Under the pieces are notes generated by a model. The model saw only the letters and a program-made list of their open reading frames with translations, was not told the DNA's origin and did no database searches. A DNA stretch of 64,000 bases from Larix kaempferi (Eukaryota; Streptophyta; Pinopsida; Pinales; Pinaceae): contig BSBM01000370.1 in assembly GCA_027924585.1 (NCBI GenBank), forward strand, positions 26,407,501 to 26,471,500, read 5' to 3'. A program made the position numbers and the translations under genes. Below are positions 33,977-45,484 of this stretch, piece after piece. Every line of letters begins with the position of its first letter. The first letter of the stretch is position 1.

Positions 33977-35419
33977 CTACTTGTTTCCCAAAAATTTGAA
34001 ATCAATGGGACTAAAAATTATTCCAGGGTCCCATTGCTTGTATTGCACTCCAACAATCAAGAGTTCTTTCCAACCCATACCATTAGGAAAGAGAATTCCT
34101 GGATCCCATTTTCTTGTATGCATTCTTCCAAAAATAATGAGTACAAAAGATATATCATCAAAGTACATAAAAACATAATAAAAATGTACATCAAGGAGAT
34201 GCCTCATCAAAGAATCATGAAAGTGCTTATACCTCCAAGTAAGTAGACCACCATTTGCCAAGTGCATACAAGCTTCAAGTGACCAATCAAATCTGATCCA
34301 ATGACATAGGTGAGGATCCCATGTCCTATAATGCTGCTCCAAAAGGATGTAAGATGCATTGAAATAATCAGCCATATGTTCTTTCATCCAAGAAGTGAAT
34401 GAAGAACCTCCACTAAAATTTGAACCAAGTAGGGAGCAAAGAAAACAATAAGCCTGAAAACAATAAGCCTTCGAGGGGCTCACAGAAGTACCATTTGTGC
34501 ATCCATGAACATGTGGATCATCAAGAAATAACAAAGGATGTTGCTTCCAATAATAATTTGCTCCATTCATATATCTCTTCACCCAAGTAGTGGATGAAGT
34601 TCCTCCAATATCAATTGAATTAAGCAAGGAGCAAAGAAAATCATGAGTCTTCAAGTGACTCAAGTGAACATCATAAGTGCATCCATGTATATGTGTTTCA
34701 TAATAAGGTAACAAGGAATGCTGTTGCAAATGTAAATAAGAAATGGCTCTAATAATGTCATCATATAAAGGAGAGATAGGAGTTTCATGCTCCTCATGTG
34801 GCACCATCAAAAATAAACCTTTCACCCATACTTCATTAGGATGAATGCTGCAAAATATGGAAGTGTGGGATGTAGGAGAATGAACCAACTCACCCAAATG
34901 ATCAGCAAGTGCATAAATGTCCTCATGTGAATTATCCATAAGGGTAGGACCATGCACCTCCCTCAAAAGTTCAAAACTTTCCTCATAGGTGGGCTCCAAG
35001 GTAATAGAATCAACTTCTTCAAAAAATGTGTAACCATTTTCAAGAGGAAACTCAAGTTCCTCTTCCACCACATCAAGTACTTGGATCTCGTCAATCTCAT
35101 CTTCAAATACATCAATCACATGCAAATTTCCATGTTTCTCATGATCTACCATGTCATGAGAATCCTCCATGCAACCTACCATATGACAATTTGAACCATA
35201 GGAGGAAGAACAAGTATATTGCAACCTTTCAAGAAGTTGCTCATTTTGAATTTTGAGTTTATGAATATCCTCATTATTCTTCAAGTATGCATCATGTAAC
35301 AATTCATTAAACTCAATTAAATTGTTCCTATCAAAAAGCAAAGACATGAAATTACCTTTGATGTTGCACATTGCTCTTTGAATCTTCTCCATGTCTTCAA
35401 GGAATGATATATCCTTCAA
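33977..35419 (-). CDS. 480-codon ORF of the nested element, unknown function
   Basis: The N-terminal 90 residues (MKDISFLEDMEKIQRAMCNI onward) look helical, with LKIQNEQLLERL as coiled coil, and are followed by an acidic stretch rich in DEIDEIQVLDVVEEELE. The second half has two related modules, each with HGCT followed by FLCSLL and then TW(V/M)K, and near the end the phrase WDPGI occurs twice. No protease, RT or integrase motif is present. It lies downstream of the knuckle-bearing frame in the same orientation, and a stop with a 12-nt gap separates them. It may be the second half of a gag-like protein. The open frame over 1.4 kb suggests relatively young sequence. Confidence 0.5.
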   Translation of the reverse strand: MKDISFLEDMEKIQRAMCNIKGNFMSLLFDRNNLIEFNELLHDAYLKNNEDIHKLKIQNEQLLERLQYTCSSSYGSNCHMVGCMEDSHDMVDHEKHGNLHVIDVFEDEIDEIQVLDVVEEELEFPLENGYTFFEEVDSITLEPTYEESFELLREVHGPTLMDNSHEDIYALADHLGELVHSPTSHTSIFCSIHPNEVWVKGLFLMVPHEEHETPISPLYDDIIRAISYLHLQQHSLLPYYETHIHGCTYDVHLSHLKTHDFLCSLLNSIDIGGTSSTTWVKRYMNGANYYWKQHPLLFLDDPHVHGCTNGTSVSPSKAYCFQAYCFLCSLLGSNFSGGSSFTSWMKEHMADYFNASYILLEQHYRTWDPHLCHWIRFDWSLEACMHLANGGLLTWRYKHFHDSLMRHLLDVHFYYVFMYFDDISFVLIIFGRMHTRKWDPGILFPNGMGWKELLIVGVQYKQWDPGIIFSPIDFKFLGNK

Positions 35420-35431
35420 TGGAGAAACTCA

Positions 35432-36294
35432 TTAACAAGAATTTGACACCAATGCTTGAGTGTCATGGAGTATGCTAAGGGTCTCTTGGATCTTCTTTCC
35501 ATTCATCTTCCAGGACCCTTCAAGAAAATGAGGCTCTTGTAAATGAACCTCCTCATCTTCTTCCTTCTTACTTGGACCAACTTCATGAAGCTCAAGTGGT
35601 GATGGGGAAGTTGATCTTGTTTCTTCTTCAACTGCTACAAGGTCTTCATTTTCATGCTTAATGGAAGTTTGGCTTGCAGCAACACTTTCAAAAGTTATAT
35701 CTATGTCACCAACATAGAGGTGTGAGCACCCATCAGTAGGTCTTCCTTCATAGTTTAAGCATCCATCAGTAGATGCTCTTTGATTCATGTCCAAGGTAGA
35801 ATGTGTCTCTTCCTTTTTCTCCTTCAAGCAAGCTGATACATTTTTCCCCTTGGTTTCCTTAATATCAATATATTTGGAATCTATTTTTGAAAAAATCCCA
35901 AGAATTCTCCTCAAGTAGGACATACATGCATTCCCTGAAGTTTTATATATTTCATTGCTCTTTTCACTCACACACATATGATTTTCTCTCCAAGGTCTTT
36001 TGCAAGAATGGCATAAACCTTTCTTCACTAACTCCACATCTTTATTTTTGGGCCTATTTGAAAACACCCAATCAGCAAAGTCTTCGAAAGGAGGGGCCTT
36101 TTTGTATTTCCCTTATACCAATCAAGATATGTCTGATATTGTTGGGGAAAGGTTTTACATGTTGTTGTCAATCTTTGTAGTTCATTCATGGGATTATCCT
36201 TTGGTAGTGTGACAAACTCATCTTCATCAGATTCAAAGGCATAAGAATAACCCTCTTTCCTTATGAAATTGTAAGAAGTGTTGCATGATGGCAC
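35432..36294 (-). pseudogene. Gag-like frame with gypsy-type zinc knuckle
   Basis: Two overlapping minus-strand frames, 36294-36028 and 36067-35432, join through a frameshift near 36065. The first has a segment resembling a retroelement linker (YLDWYKGNTKRPLL). The second has GLCHSCKRPWRENHMC, a CX2CX7HXC knuckle with the same spacing as gypsy gag proteins. A lysine- and glutamate-rich region follows. It directly precedes the 480-codon ORF and follows the primer-binding site, the position expected for gag. Confidence 0.5.
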
Positions 36295-36449
36295 CTCTTC
36301 CTCATACCATTCACATTCTGCTTCATATTGCTCACAATCATCTGCATACTACTCATAAGCATTGTACTCATAGGAGTCATCATAATAGTAAGACATGGCT
36401 GCAAATTGTTTTTCAATGTCTGATATTAATTCATAGGTGCAAGGACCAT

Positions 36450-36461
36450 GCTCTGATACCA
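36450..36461 (-). promoter_or_regulatory. Primer-binding site of the nested element
   Basis: The minus strand reads TGGTATCAGAGC, a perfect 12-nt match to the initiator Met-tRNA primer sequence, one base after the end of the 5' LTR. Confidence 0.92.
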
Positions 36462-36462
36462 C

Positions 36463-38593
36463 TATAATGTCCTTATTTTGAAATTTATTAAAATGGTGAA
36501 ATTTTCAATTCTTCCACTACTTCGACCCTTGACAGTATTGGTTTCTTGATCTCCAAATGGCTCCAAATGCTACCAACTTGTCACAGAAGGTATATGGATG
36601 GTATTAGGACATTATTATGAGGTTCATGGATTCTTTAGAGTCTTCAAAAGGCTTTTGTAACTCTCCTTAGGATTATGTCCAAGGTAGGGGATTTGACTAG
36701 CAATTTCTCTTAACTAGTATTGGCTTCTTGATCTCCAAATAGCTCCAAATGCTCCCAAAATGTTACCGAAGGTATATGGATGGTATTAGGACATGATTAT
36801 GAGTTTCATGGATGCCTTAGAGTCTTCAAATGGATTCTGCAGCTCTCCTTTGAATTCTGGCCCTTGTAGGGAATTTGACTAGCAATTAGGGGTTCAATTC
36901 CCCATGGGGTAGATGCTGGAAATGGCTCTCCAAATGCTATTGGACCCTCTCGAAATTATCAAAAGAGGCAGGGGATATATAGGGGATATCAATATAGTCT
37001 CATATGCTTCACCATTCAGTTTATTAAGTCTGCTACAACCCTCTTAAATCAGATACAAAAAGATTAGTTTCGACATTGGGGGGAAATGATAGTAAATATT
37101 CACAAATGGTTATGAAACTTAAGAATATTGCTCCAAATGATTTTATAATGAACATGAAACTTATTCATCATATTAATGGCACTCCATACAACATTAATAC
37201 ATCAGGAATTGACTTAACTATTCGAATTTGATACCACTTCAAGTGCAAATAACAAGGTATTGGGGAAATGACACCATTTGTTCATAGTTTAGCATTTTTA
37301 CATCAAATATCTTTGAGTTTCGACTTGAAAGTCTTCTGAGCAGTAGAAACAGAGTATATATATCATATTACAAAGATATGGGGCCTCAAGAGCTATCCCA
37401 AATATTTCACCACCTCAGCAAGTGCGCCTCTCCTCAAAGAGCAAGAATATGCCAAGAAATAGAAGAATGGTTGTAGAAGCAAGTTGAAAGAGATGTGACC
37501 ATGAGCTTCCTTATAGCTTCAACCTATAACAAAAGACTCCATTAAAGCTCCAAATGAAAGGTCTGAATGGCCTTTCCAATTACCAACTAGGATGGGAATC
37601 TTTCACCCTCGAAATTGGTGCTAAGGCAAGTAGAGTAGCACTCCACTAGCTCTCTTCTCAAAGGAAAATTATGAAAATGATCAAAAGCTATTATCCTTCT
37701 TTGTTATTGTCTTTTATAAACTTCTAAGGTCCTCCATGGGTCGAATTCCTTCCAAGAGATTCATGCCAACTCAAGTTGGGAAGAGATTCCAATGTGTACC
37801 ACTTTTCCCTCCAATTCTAGCCTCCTCCTCCACCAAATTCGAATAGGTGTCTCTTTGGCTTCCCTAACTCCCTTGGGCACCCTCTTGGAGGCTATTTTTA
37901 GCCCTGACATGTCATATATGTCAAATGTCAGCATTTAGGTCTGATTTGTGTCATAGGTGTCATAGCATCTTCATCATTGTTGTCATAGAGCTAGGGAATC
38001 TAGTCCAAGTGTCCCACTAGCTCCAAAATGTCTCCTCCTCTTCCATGGGAGTTACTCTTCCACTCCAATTCGACCTTAATTGAGTCATTCCAAGTATATT
38101 GACCTTCCAACTAATCCCAAGAACGTTGGGCTTCTTATGGATTCGAAATGACAAGAGGAGGATGCCATGTGGCATAGAAAATCTAGATTGTGTGGGTCCC
38201 ACATCCTCCATGTGTCTTCATGATCAATTACCACTTTGATTTTCCCTTGTATTTATTTATATAGCTCCTTTATTAAATATTTTTGTCATTCTAATGTCCA
38301 AACATCATTTCTTAGCCCCCTTATTTCAAATCCCAAAGCTTCCACCCCCAACCTAGGGAACTAGTAATTTTCCTCCATGACAGTTCATTTGGATGGGTAT
38401 ATTACAAACTTTGAATTGGGGATTTCTCTTAATGTGACCCACCTTGTCCATTTGGATCTAATTTCACATTATTACTAACTTGGACTTCATTCTTGGCAAT
38501 TATTTGACCCTTAGCATCAATTTGACAACTATCATGAGTATGGCCAAGGGGCTTAGGCCATTGTGACCCAATGCAAAATTTTGGGACATGACA
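36463..38593 (-). repeat. 5' LTR of the nested gypsy-like element
   Basis: This is the partner of 31403-33533, exactly the same length (2131 bp). In plus orientation its left end reads TATAATGTCC where the other reads TGTAATGTC, so one terminal base has mutated. Confidence 0.88.
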
Positions 38594-38794
38594 ATAACAC
38601 TAAGCTAGTGATCATCTGAGGTCTAGCATCCTTTGAGCATGCTATCACAAGTGTGCATATCCATCACGAACCATCTCCCATACTACAATCCACCTCAAAC
38701 CATCCAAGTGTTGAACATACAATATGTATTCCAAATCTTATGAAGCACCCAAAACATGGTGTAAACACTTTCAGAATAACCTAAAAGTCTAACA

Positions 38795-39889
38795 AGATTA
38801 AGTACATTGCATAGAACCTTGTAAAGCCTTGTTCAATGTAGTTATACAATCGGATAGAACATTTTAAGTACTTTTTATGTAATTATTGACCCTTCCTAAG
38901 GCATTAGTTGTGGTTTTAATATTTATGCATTATAGGTATTATGTTTGGAACTATTTTTTATATCATATTTGTTACAATGTCATATCATTGTAATGAAATT
39001 TCATTCCAAATTAATGCTTCCTCTTATATAAATATAGTTATCGTTCTTTGAAAAGCCTTATTGTTAGTTTGGGATAACATCCTACATGAATGATTTTGTG
39101 TTGTGATTCAATTGACTCAAAGTATAAAGTATAATCATTATTTTAGAAATTTTAAGCTCAAACTATGAATTCCATGTGTATAACAATTTATAAGTGTCTA
39201 CATGATAGAATTAGAATTAGATCAATTTTACCAAGATTGCAAGGAGCAAAATATGAAGAGACATCAATTTTATTATCATGATTGTGAGGAATCCTATGTG
39301 AAGAGAGGCCCGTGAATTTAATAGACCATTGAATAAGTTCAAAATATTGTGATATTTCAGTTGTCTACTCCCTTATTCTCAAAGGGTGAGAGTTTTCACT
39401 TAACCACTTGAGATCTAGTCTACCATTTTTCACATTGAGGAATCCGCTCGTGAATTTAAAAGACTTTTGAGTAAGTTCAAAATATTGTAATATTTCAGCT
39501 TTCTACTCCCTTATTCTCAAAGAGTGAGAGTTTTCACTTAACCACTTGAAATCTAGTCTACCATTTTTCATATTGAGGATATTCATCATTCTTTCATTAC
39601 AAATAAATAATTTATTATTACCTTACTTTTGTTTTTATTTATATTGATTTTATGATTTTTTTATTGTTTAAATTTCATTTTATAAACTTTTAAATAAATA
39701 AATCATAAGTTATCTGTCACAAGAAGCGGAATCAATAAATAATAAATCTTTCCCTTTGGAAGTGTTAGATCCCGATTTCATATACATTTGCAGCCACAGG
39801 AAAAACACTAGTAAATTTTTCTGCCTTCCAGTTTCTGCATCTTAATTATCAAAGGTGGGTTCTGCCATTGATTGATGAGTATTTATGTT
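38795..39889. repeat. Intergenic AT-rich sequence with a 137-bp tandem duplication
   Basis: Two units at about 39308-39444 and 39446-39575 share CTACTCCCTTATTCTCAAAG and AGAGTTTTCACTTAACCACT. Apart from this duplication nothing could be identified between the end of the copia-like element and gene copy B. Confidence 0.7.
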
Positions 39890-40379
39890 CTATGCGGCTA
39901 CTTTGAATGAAAAACCTGTATAAAAAAAACAAGGTACAATTTGGAATGAATGAACTCTTTGTGTTGAGAAGGGGATTGATGAAATTTTGTCTAAAAGTAC
40001 TAGTTCTAAGAGTAGAGGAATACAAGGCACTTAGATTTTAGCTTCAACGGTGTCTCTGTTTCAAAAGAATTCTCATTACACAATTCTACACCAATATCCA
40101 TGAATTCTACCACAACAATATGGATGAATTCTATACTACTAAAAAACTATAATTTCCCAAAAAGAATTCTCATTACACAATTCCACAACAATATGGATAA
40201 ATTCTATACAACTAGAAAACTATAATTCCCCAAAGAATTCTCTTGAACTCCACAACAATATGGATGAATTCTATACAACTAGAAAACTATAATTTCCCAA
40301 AGAATTCTCTTGAATACCTTAAGCTGCTCCAAAAAAACGGACTTATGGAATCTGGGTGGATGATAAAGGCATCGCATGT

Positions 40380-40720
40380 ACCATTAATTGTCCCAAAAAC
40401 TTCAAACGCCCCTTTCCTCCATAAGTGAGATGGGCTTTTGTGGGTTGTCTTTAATTTAGGCTGTCTTTTAACTTTAGAAAGCTTAAAAACTTCCCACTCC
40501 CCTTTCTTCCATAAGTGAGATGGGCTTTTGTGGGTTGTCTTTAATTTTCTTCCTTTCGCTGTCTGTAACTTTAGAAAGCTTCTGGGCACTGAATAGTGTC
40601 CCAAAAACTTCCGACTCCCCTTTCCTCCATAACTGAGATGGGCTTTTGTGGTTTGTCTTTAATTTTCTTCCTTTGGATGTCTTTAACTTCAGAAAGCTTC
40701 TGGGCACTGAATAGTGCATT
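40380..40720 (-). repeat. Short tandem array in the 3' end of gene copy B
   Basis: The phrase ATAAGTGAGATGGGCTTTTG recurs at about 40421 and 40510, and as ATAACTGAGATGGGCTTTTG at about 40629, with similar flanks. Copy A has it once (near 421). The array makes overlapping frames on the minus strand look longer than they are. Only the first unit after the splice site is in the gene frame. Confidence 0.8.
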
Positions 40721-40870
40721 ATTTTGAATGACCAATGAACTCTGAAGCTTTGTAATAGTGGGCGTAATTCTCGTAGCTGAATGCTGCAGTCGACTCTGAA
40801 CATAACAATATAAAAGAATAAAACAGTTAGTAACACATTTTAGTTAACAAAAATAAAAGCTTTGTTAAAT

Positions 40871-41057
40871 AAATAAATAAATATGTTTAGCCTGGTGAAT
40901 TAACTCAAGTGGTTGAGTGCTGTAAGTTGTGAATAGAAAGTTTCGGGGTCAAATCCCCGAGTGGCTACACATTGCTATATAAACCATCCTCAAAATGAGA
41001 GAAAGTAACTAAAGATTTTCCCATAACATATTCCCTGATAAATAAATAAATATATTT
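40871..41057 (+). mobile_element. tRNA-derived SINE in the last intron of gene copy B
   Basis: The 151-bp body (40889-41039) starts AGCCTGGTGAATTAACTCAA. It has an A-box-like CTCAAGTGGTTGAGTGC and a B-box-like GGGTCAAATCCCC with a CGGGG/CCCCG arm. Flanking AAATAAATAAATATGTTT (40871-40888) and AAATAAATAAATATATTT (41040-41057) match at 17 of 18 positions. Copy A has the site once and empty near 611-630. The body cannot fold into a full tRNA cloverleaf, so it is a retroposed SINE, not a tRNA gene. Confidence 0.78.
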
Positions 41058-41968
41058 GCATGTAGTCTACCATTTCAGCAAGGTATAAGCAGCCGATGAC
41101 AAAAATAGGTCCAGCCCCATCAATACATGTCTTGAAGGCCCATCAATAGGCAGTGCTTCAGTTGGTTCTTTGGGTTTTCTGGAAATTGAAAGATTTTCTA
41201 CACCACATTCTTGTGGTAGCAATGGAGTTGCTTTGATTTTCTTATTTCGGTTGTCTTTAACATTAGATGGCTTCTGAGCACCGACTAGTCCATTATATTT
41301 TAGACTTCTCTTCTTGTTAGCTGGTTCAACAATAGGTGTGGCCAATGACTTATCATGCACTGGGACAGCTGTCATTATCCTCTAGCTGAAGTCTGTAGTC
41401 TAGTCTGAACATATCAAAATAAGAGATTAAAACAGTTAGCCTTGTATTCCAATCAACAGAATTAAAGCCTGTCTACAATAATTAGATAAATATGTTTGCA
41501 GCATTGCATGAAGTCTTACCATTTCAGGCAAGGTACAGTCATCTGTTGACAGCATTGGCTGCATCCCAGTTAATTCATATCTTGCAGGTTCGTCTTCAAT
41601 AGCCAGTGCTTCATGTGGTTCATTGGGTCTTCTGGAAATGGAAATATTTCTAGCCTTAAATTCTGGGGATACCAATGGATATGCTTTGATTTTCCTATTT
41701 CTGCCATCTTTAACTTTTGATGGCTTCTGAGCACTAGTTACCATTAGTCCATTATTTTCAAGACGTCTCTTCTTGTTAGCTGATTCAACAGTGGGTGTGA
41801 CCAATAAACTATGAGGCACTTCGAACCTGGCATTATCCTCATACTTGAAGGCTGTAGTCCAGTCTAATCATACCAAAGTAAGAGAATAAAACAGTTAGGA
41901 TCGCATTCTAGTGAACAGAATTAAAGGTTGTGTTGAACAATTAGATAATTGTTTGATTGAAGTCTTAC

Positions 41969-43600
41969 CATTTTAGGCACAGTGCAGTCATCTGTTGATG
42001 ACAATGGTCGCATCCCGATAAATTCATATCTTCCAGGCTCATCTCCAACAGCTAGCCCTTCAGTTGGTTCTTTGGGTCTTTGAGAAATGGAAATAATTTT
42101 AGCACTGAATTCTGGGGATACCAATGGATCTGCTTTAATTTTCTCATTTCGGTTGTCTATAGCAGTAGGTGTGACCAATGGACTGCAACGCAATTTGAAA
42201 CGTGGTATTCTCCTCACAGCTGAAGGTTCTTGTCCATTCTGAACATATCAACACAAGAGAATTAAAACAGTTAACATCGCTTTCTGGTCAACAGAAAATA
42301 AAGGTTGTGTTGAGCAATTAGATAAATATGTTTGCATAAAATCTTACCATTTCAGGCAAGATAGAGTCATCTGTTGATGACAATGTCTGCATCCCAGAAA
42401 ATTCATGTTTTGTAGACTTGTCTTTAATAGCTAGAGCTTCAGTTGTTTCTTTGGGTTTTCTGGAAATGGTAATGCTTTCAGCACCGTATTCTGGGGATAC
42501 CAATATATCTGCTTTGATTTTCTTATTTTGGCCATCTTTGACTTTAGATGGCTTCCGAGCACTGACTAGCCCATTATTTTCAAGATCTCTCTTCTGATTA
42601 GCTAGTTCAACAACAGGTGTGGCAATTGAACTATGAGGCACTTTCGAACCTGCCATTATCCTCATAGTTGAAGGTTGTAGTCCAGTCTAATCATACCAAA
42701 GTAAGAGAATAAAACAGTTAGGATCGCATTCCAGTGAACAGAATTAAAGGTTGTGTTGAACAATTAGATAAATGTTTGATTGAAGTCTTACCATTTTAGG
42801 CACAGTGCAGTCATATGTTGATGACAATGGTCGCATCCCAATAAATTCATATCTTCCAGGCTCATCTCCAACAGCTAGCCCTTCAGTTAGTTCTTTGGGT
42901 CTTCGAGAAATGGAAATAACTTTAGCACTGAATTCTGGGTATACCAATGGATCTGCTTTAATTTTCTCATTTCGGTTGTCTATAGCAGCAGGTGTGACCA
43001 ATGGACTGCAAGGCACTTTGAAACGTGGTATTATCCGCATTGCCGAAGGTTGTTGTCCATTCTGAACATATCAACATAAGAGAATTAAAACAGTTAGCAT
43101 CGCTTTCCGGTCAACAGAAAATAAAGGTTGTGTTGAGCAATTAGATAAATATGTTTGCATAAAATCTTACCATTTCAGGCAAGATACGGTCATCTGTTGA
43201 TGACAATGTCTGCATCCCAGAAAATTCATGCTTCGCAGACTTGTCTTTAATAGCCAGAGCTTCAGTTGTTTCTTTGGGTTTTCTGGAAATGGTAATGCTT
43301 TCAGCACCGTATTCTGGGGATACCAATATATCTTCTTTGATTTTCTTATTTTGGCCATCTTTGATTTTAGATGGGCTCTGAGCACTAACTAGCCCATTAT
43401 TTTCAAGATCTCTCTTCTGATTAGCTAGTTCAGCAACAGGTGTGACAATTGAACTATGAGGCAGTGGCATTATCCTCATACGTGTAGATTGAAGTCCAGT
43501 CTGAACATATCAACATAAGAGAATATAACAATTAGTATGGCTTTCCAGTCAACAGAAGTAAAGGTTTTGTTAAACAAATAGATCACATGAAGTCTTACTA
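41969..43600 (-). repeat. 823-bp duplication of a two-exon block in copy B
   Basis: Exon borders repeat with an exact 823-bp offset: 43171 and 42348, and 42792 and 41969. Both exons and both introns of the block are similar along their whole length. Copy A has only one such pair (1942-2286 and 1565-1834). This explains the extra two exons in copy B. Confidence 0.88.
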
Positions 43601-43815
43601 TTTCAGTGGAGGTACAGTGATCTGTTGACATCAATCCTTGTAGCCCAGTCAATTTGTGTCTTGCAGGCTCTTCTTCAACAGCCAACACATCAGTTGGTTC
43701 TGTAAGTCTTTTGTAAACTGAAAGAACTTTAGTACCAGATTCTGGGAATACTAATGGATTGGCAGGTTCCTTGCGATCCTTTCCTGTAAACATTCGGTAT
43801 TTGCGCCGCAAAAAT

Positions 43816-45484
43816 CTGCAATTCCAGCATCATTTATCATTTGGTTAGAAAACATTTTAAAAAACTTAAATCAATTGTCAAAAGCGACATCAGTGAAAGA
43901 AAACTGAAGAGACTTTTTTTTCAAAAAGGTGAGAGAGATTCACAAACACAAGAAAATTTTGACCAAGGGTCGAAAAAGAAAGTGTTTGAGAAACTTTTAT
44001 ATGATTCATGCAAGCAAGTTTCATAACATATGATATAGAGAACTGTTATAAGTTACATATAGATCATTTTTATTTCACAATTCTTGCACAAAAGCAGAAA
44101 CTATATGAACAGAACGTTACAATTTACACTCCACCTAACAAGTTTGCAATATTATAACATTTTTTTTTCATAAACTAACCTCATCCAAATCATATGCATC
44201 CAACCCGATTCTACTCATTGAAATCAATTCACAATATTATACCAAATGCACAGATTATACAGTGCTTAAAATTGCTCCCATTTTCAAAAATACTAGAATC
44301 CAATCAAGATCATGGTATTTGAGGTTATCAAGGTATGAAAAAAGGCTCAGGTATGCAATGCAAATTGTGCATTCTTCCACAATAGTAAAAACATCATAAC
44401 ATATGCACCCAACCAAATTTATACTCGTTGAAACCAATCATATTGTGTTATGAAATAACTCTATAAAACACACTTAAGATTGACCCAACTATAACAAATA
44501 TCAAAATCAAATCAAATTCACAGGATTTGGAGTTATTTGGGTATGAAAAAGCCAATATGTGCAATGCAAGCATATTAACATTTTGTAGCAACAACAAACT
44601 CCAACATTGCATTACCCATTGGAAAGTACCATATCATTCAAGGGAAATAAGGACACGGAGATTTATTAGGACACGAGAGGGCCAAATTCTTTAAAATAGA
44701 TATGCCCCCCAAGAAATATAACATCTCAGCTGCATCACAAGTTTTTTGAACTTGGGTTAATGAAGCTCAAGGCTCAAACTTAACTCCATAATTATCAACC
44801 ACCATCATTCTGGTTGTGACTTTGGTGGTCTGGTTCTGGCTTGGGAGGTATGTACTTATTAGTTATGAATATTTGATTCTCAAGTCTATGTGCTTATGAT
44901 TTTGCTTATAGTGGTTCGTGTGACTCAGGACACTTCAATTCACACTCCGCTTAAGGATACAACAAAGTCACTCAAAAGAAAGTGTATTTGCAGGGAGGGG
45001 GATGGTAAAAGCCAATCAATCTACCACTGTATGCATGCCCATGATTTTGCATATAATGGTTTCAATGACCAGAGATATTCTTTAAATCACAATTGGCTAA
45101 AATAGTAAAAAATCAACCATAGTTACTTGAACAAAAGGGGATTGGCAGGGAGGATGATGATAAAAAAACCATTAGTTCATTTCTGCTTGCAACCCCTAGA
45201 CATATACAGTTAGGGTAAAACTTAAAAGACTAAAGACCTAGATACTCCAAAGCGTAATGCTACAAAAAAAATGCCAAAGTCAGTCTGCATCACAATTCCT
45301 AAAACTAAAGCACAACAAGAGAAACTATTTCCTGATAGCTTCAACTACAGCAACAGATAAACAACCCCCAAAAAAACTTGGAACTCCATATCCATTGGTC
45401 CTGCAATATATCAATAGATGCTCTGCCCTTTCACAACAGTAGAGAACACATGAAGACTACCATGAAAGGAAAAGACTCACAAAC
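43816..45484. other. Intron 2 of gene copy B
   Basis: No coding sequence is seen. About 44210-44390 and 44400-44575 form a weak tandem pair (AATCAATTCAC/AACCAATCATATT, then GGTATGAAAAA and TGCAATGCAA in each). The 3' part near 45010-45280 matches copy A intron 2. The extra 950 bp relative to copy A is either an insertion here or a loss there. Confidence 0.55.

Larger units (their letters stand above)
31398..38598 (-). mobile_element. Non-autonomous gypsy-like LTR retrotransposon, nested
   Basis: The element spans 31403-38593 with two LTRs of exactly 2131 bp and 2.9 kb of internal sequence. In element orientation the termini are TGTCATGTCC and GGACATTACA, an imperfect inverted repeat. Flanking ATAAT (31398-31402) and ATAAC (38594-38598) form a 4-of-5 target duplication. 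A perfect 12-nt Met-tRNA primer-binding site is at 36450-36461. No reverse transcriptase, integrase or protease motif was found. Only gag-like frames are present, so the element must use enzymes from elsewhere. It resembles large retrotransposon derivatives (LARDs), and the gypsy assignment rests on the zinc-knuckle spacing. Confidence 0.8.
26110..38794 (-). mobile_element. Copia-like retrotransposon, minus strand, degenerate, host of a nested element
   Basis: Two related LTRs, 26110-27764 and 29992-31402 plus 38594-38794, enclose 2.2 kb of internal sequence. In element orientation the LTR reads TGTTA... to ...TTTCAACA (CG instead of CA in the 5' copy). A worn primer-binding site TGGTTTTAGATC follows the 5' LTR. 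The flanks GAATT and AGATT agree at only 3 of 5 positions. The internal part keeps gag and protease relics but no integrase or RT. The right LTR is split by a later 7.2-kb insertion. Confidence 0.72.

Noticed and set aside
40287-40604. Minus-strand ORF of 105 codons with SPSHLWRKG repeats
   Set aside because: It is an out-of-frame reading of the tandem array at the 3' end of gene copy B. The spliced gene frame ends at 40571.
40889-40975. tRNA-like sequence suggesting a tRNA gene
   Set aside because: The A- and B-box-like words and one arm are present, but no acceptor stem or anticodon arm forms. Flanking duplicates and the empty site in copy A show a SINE.
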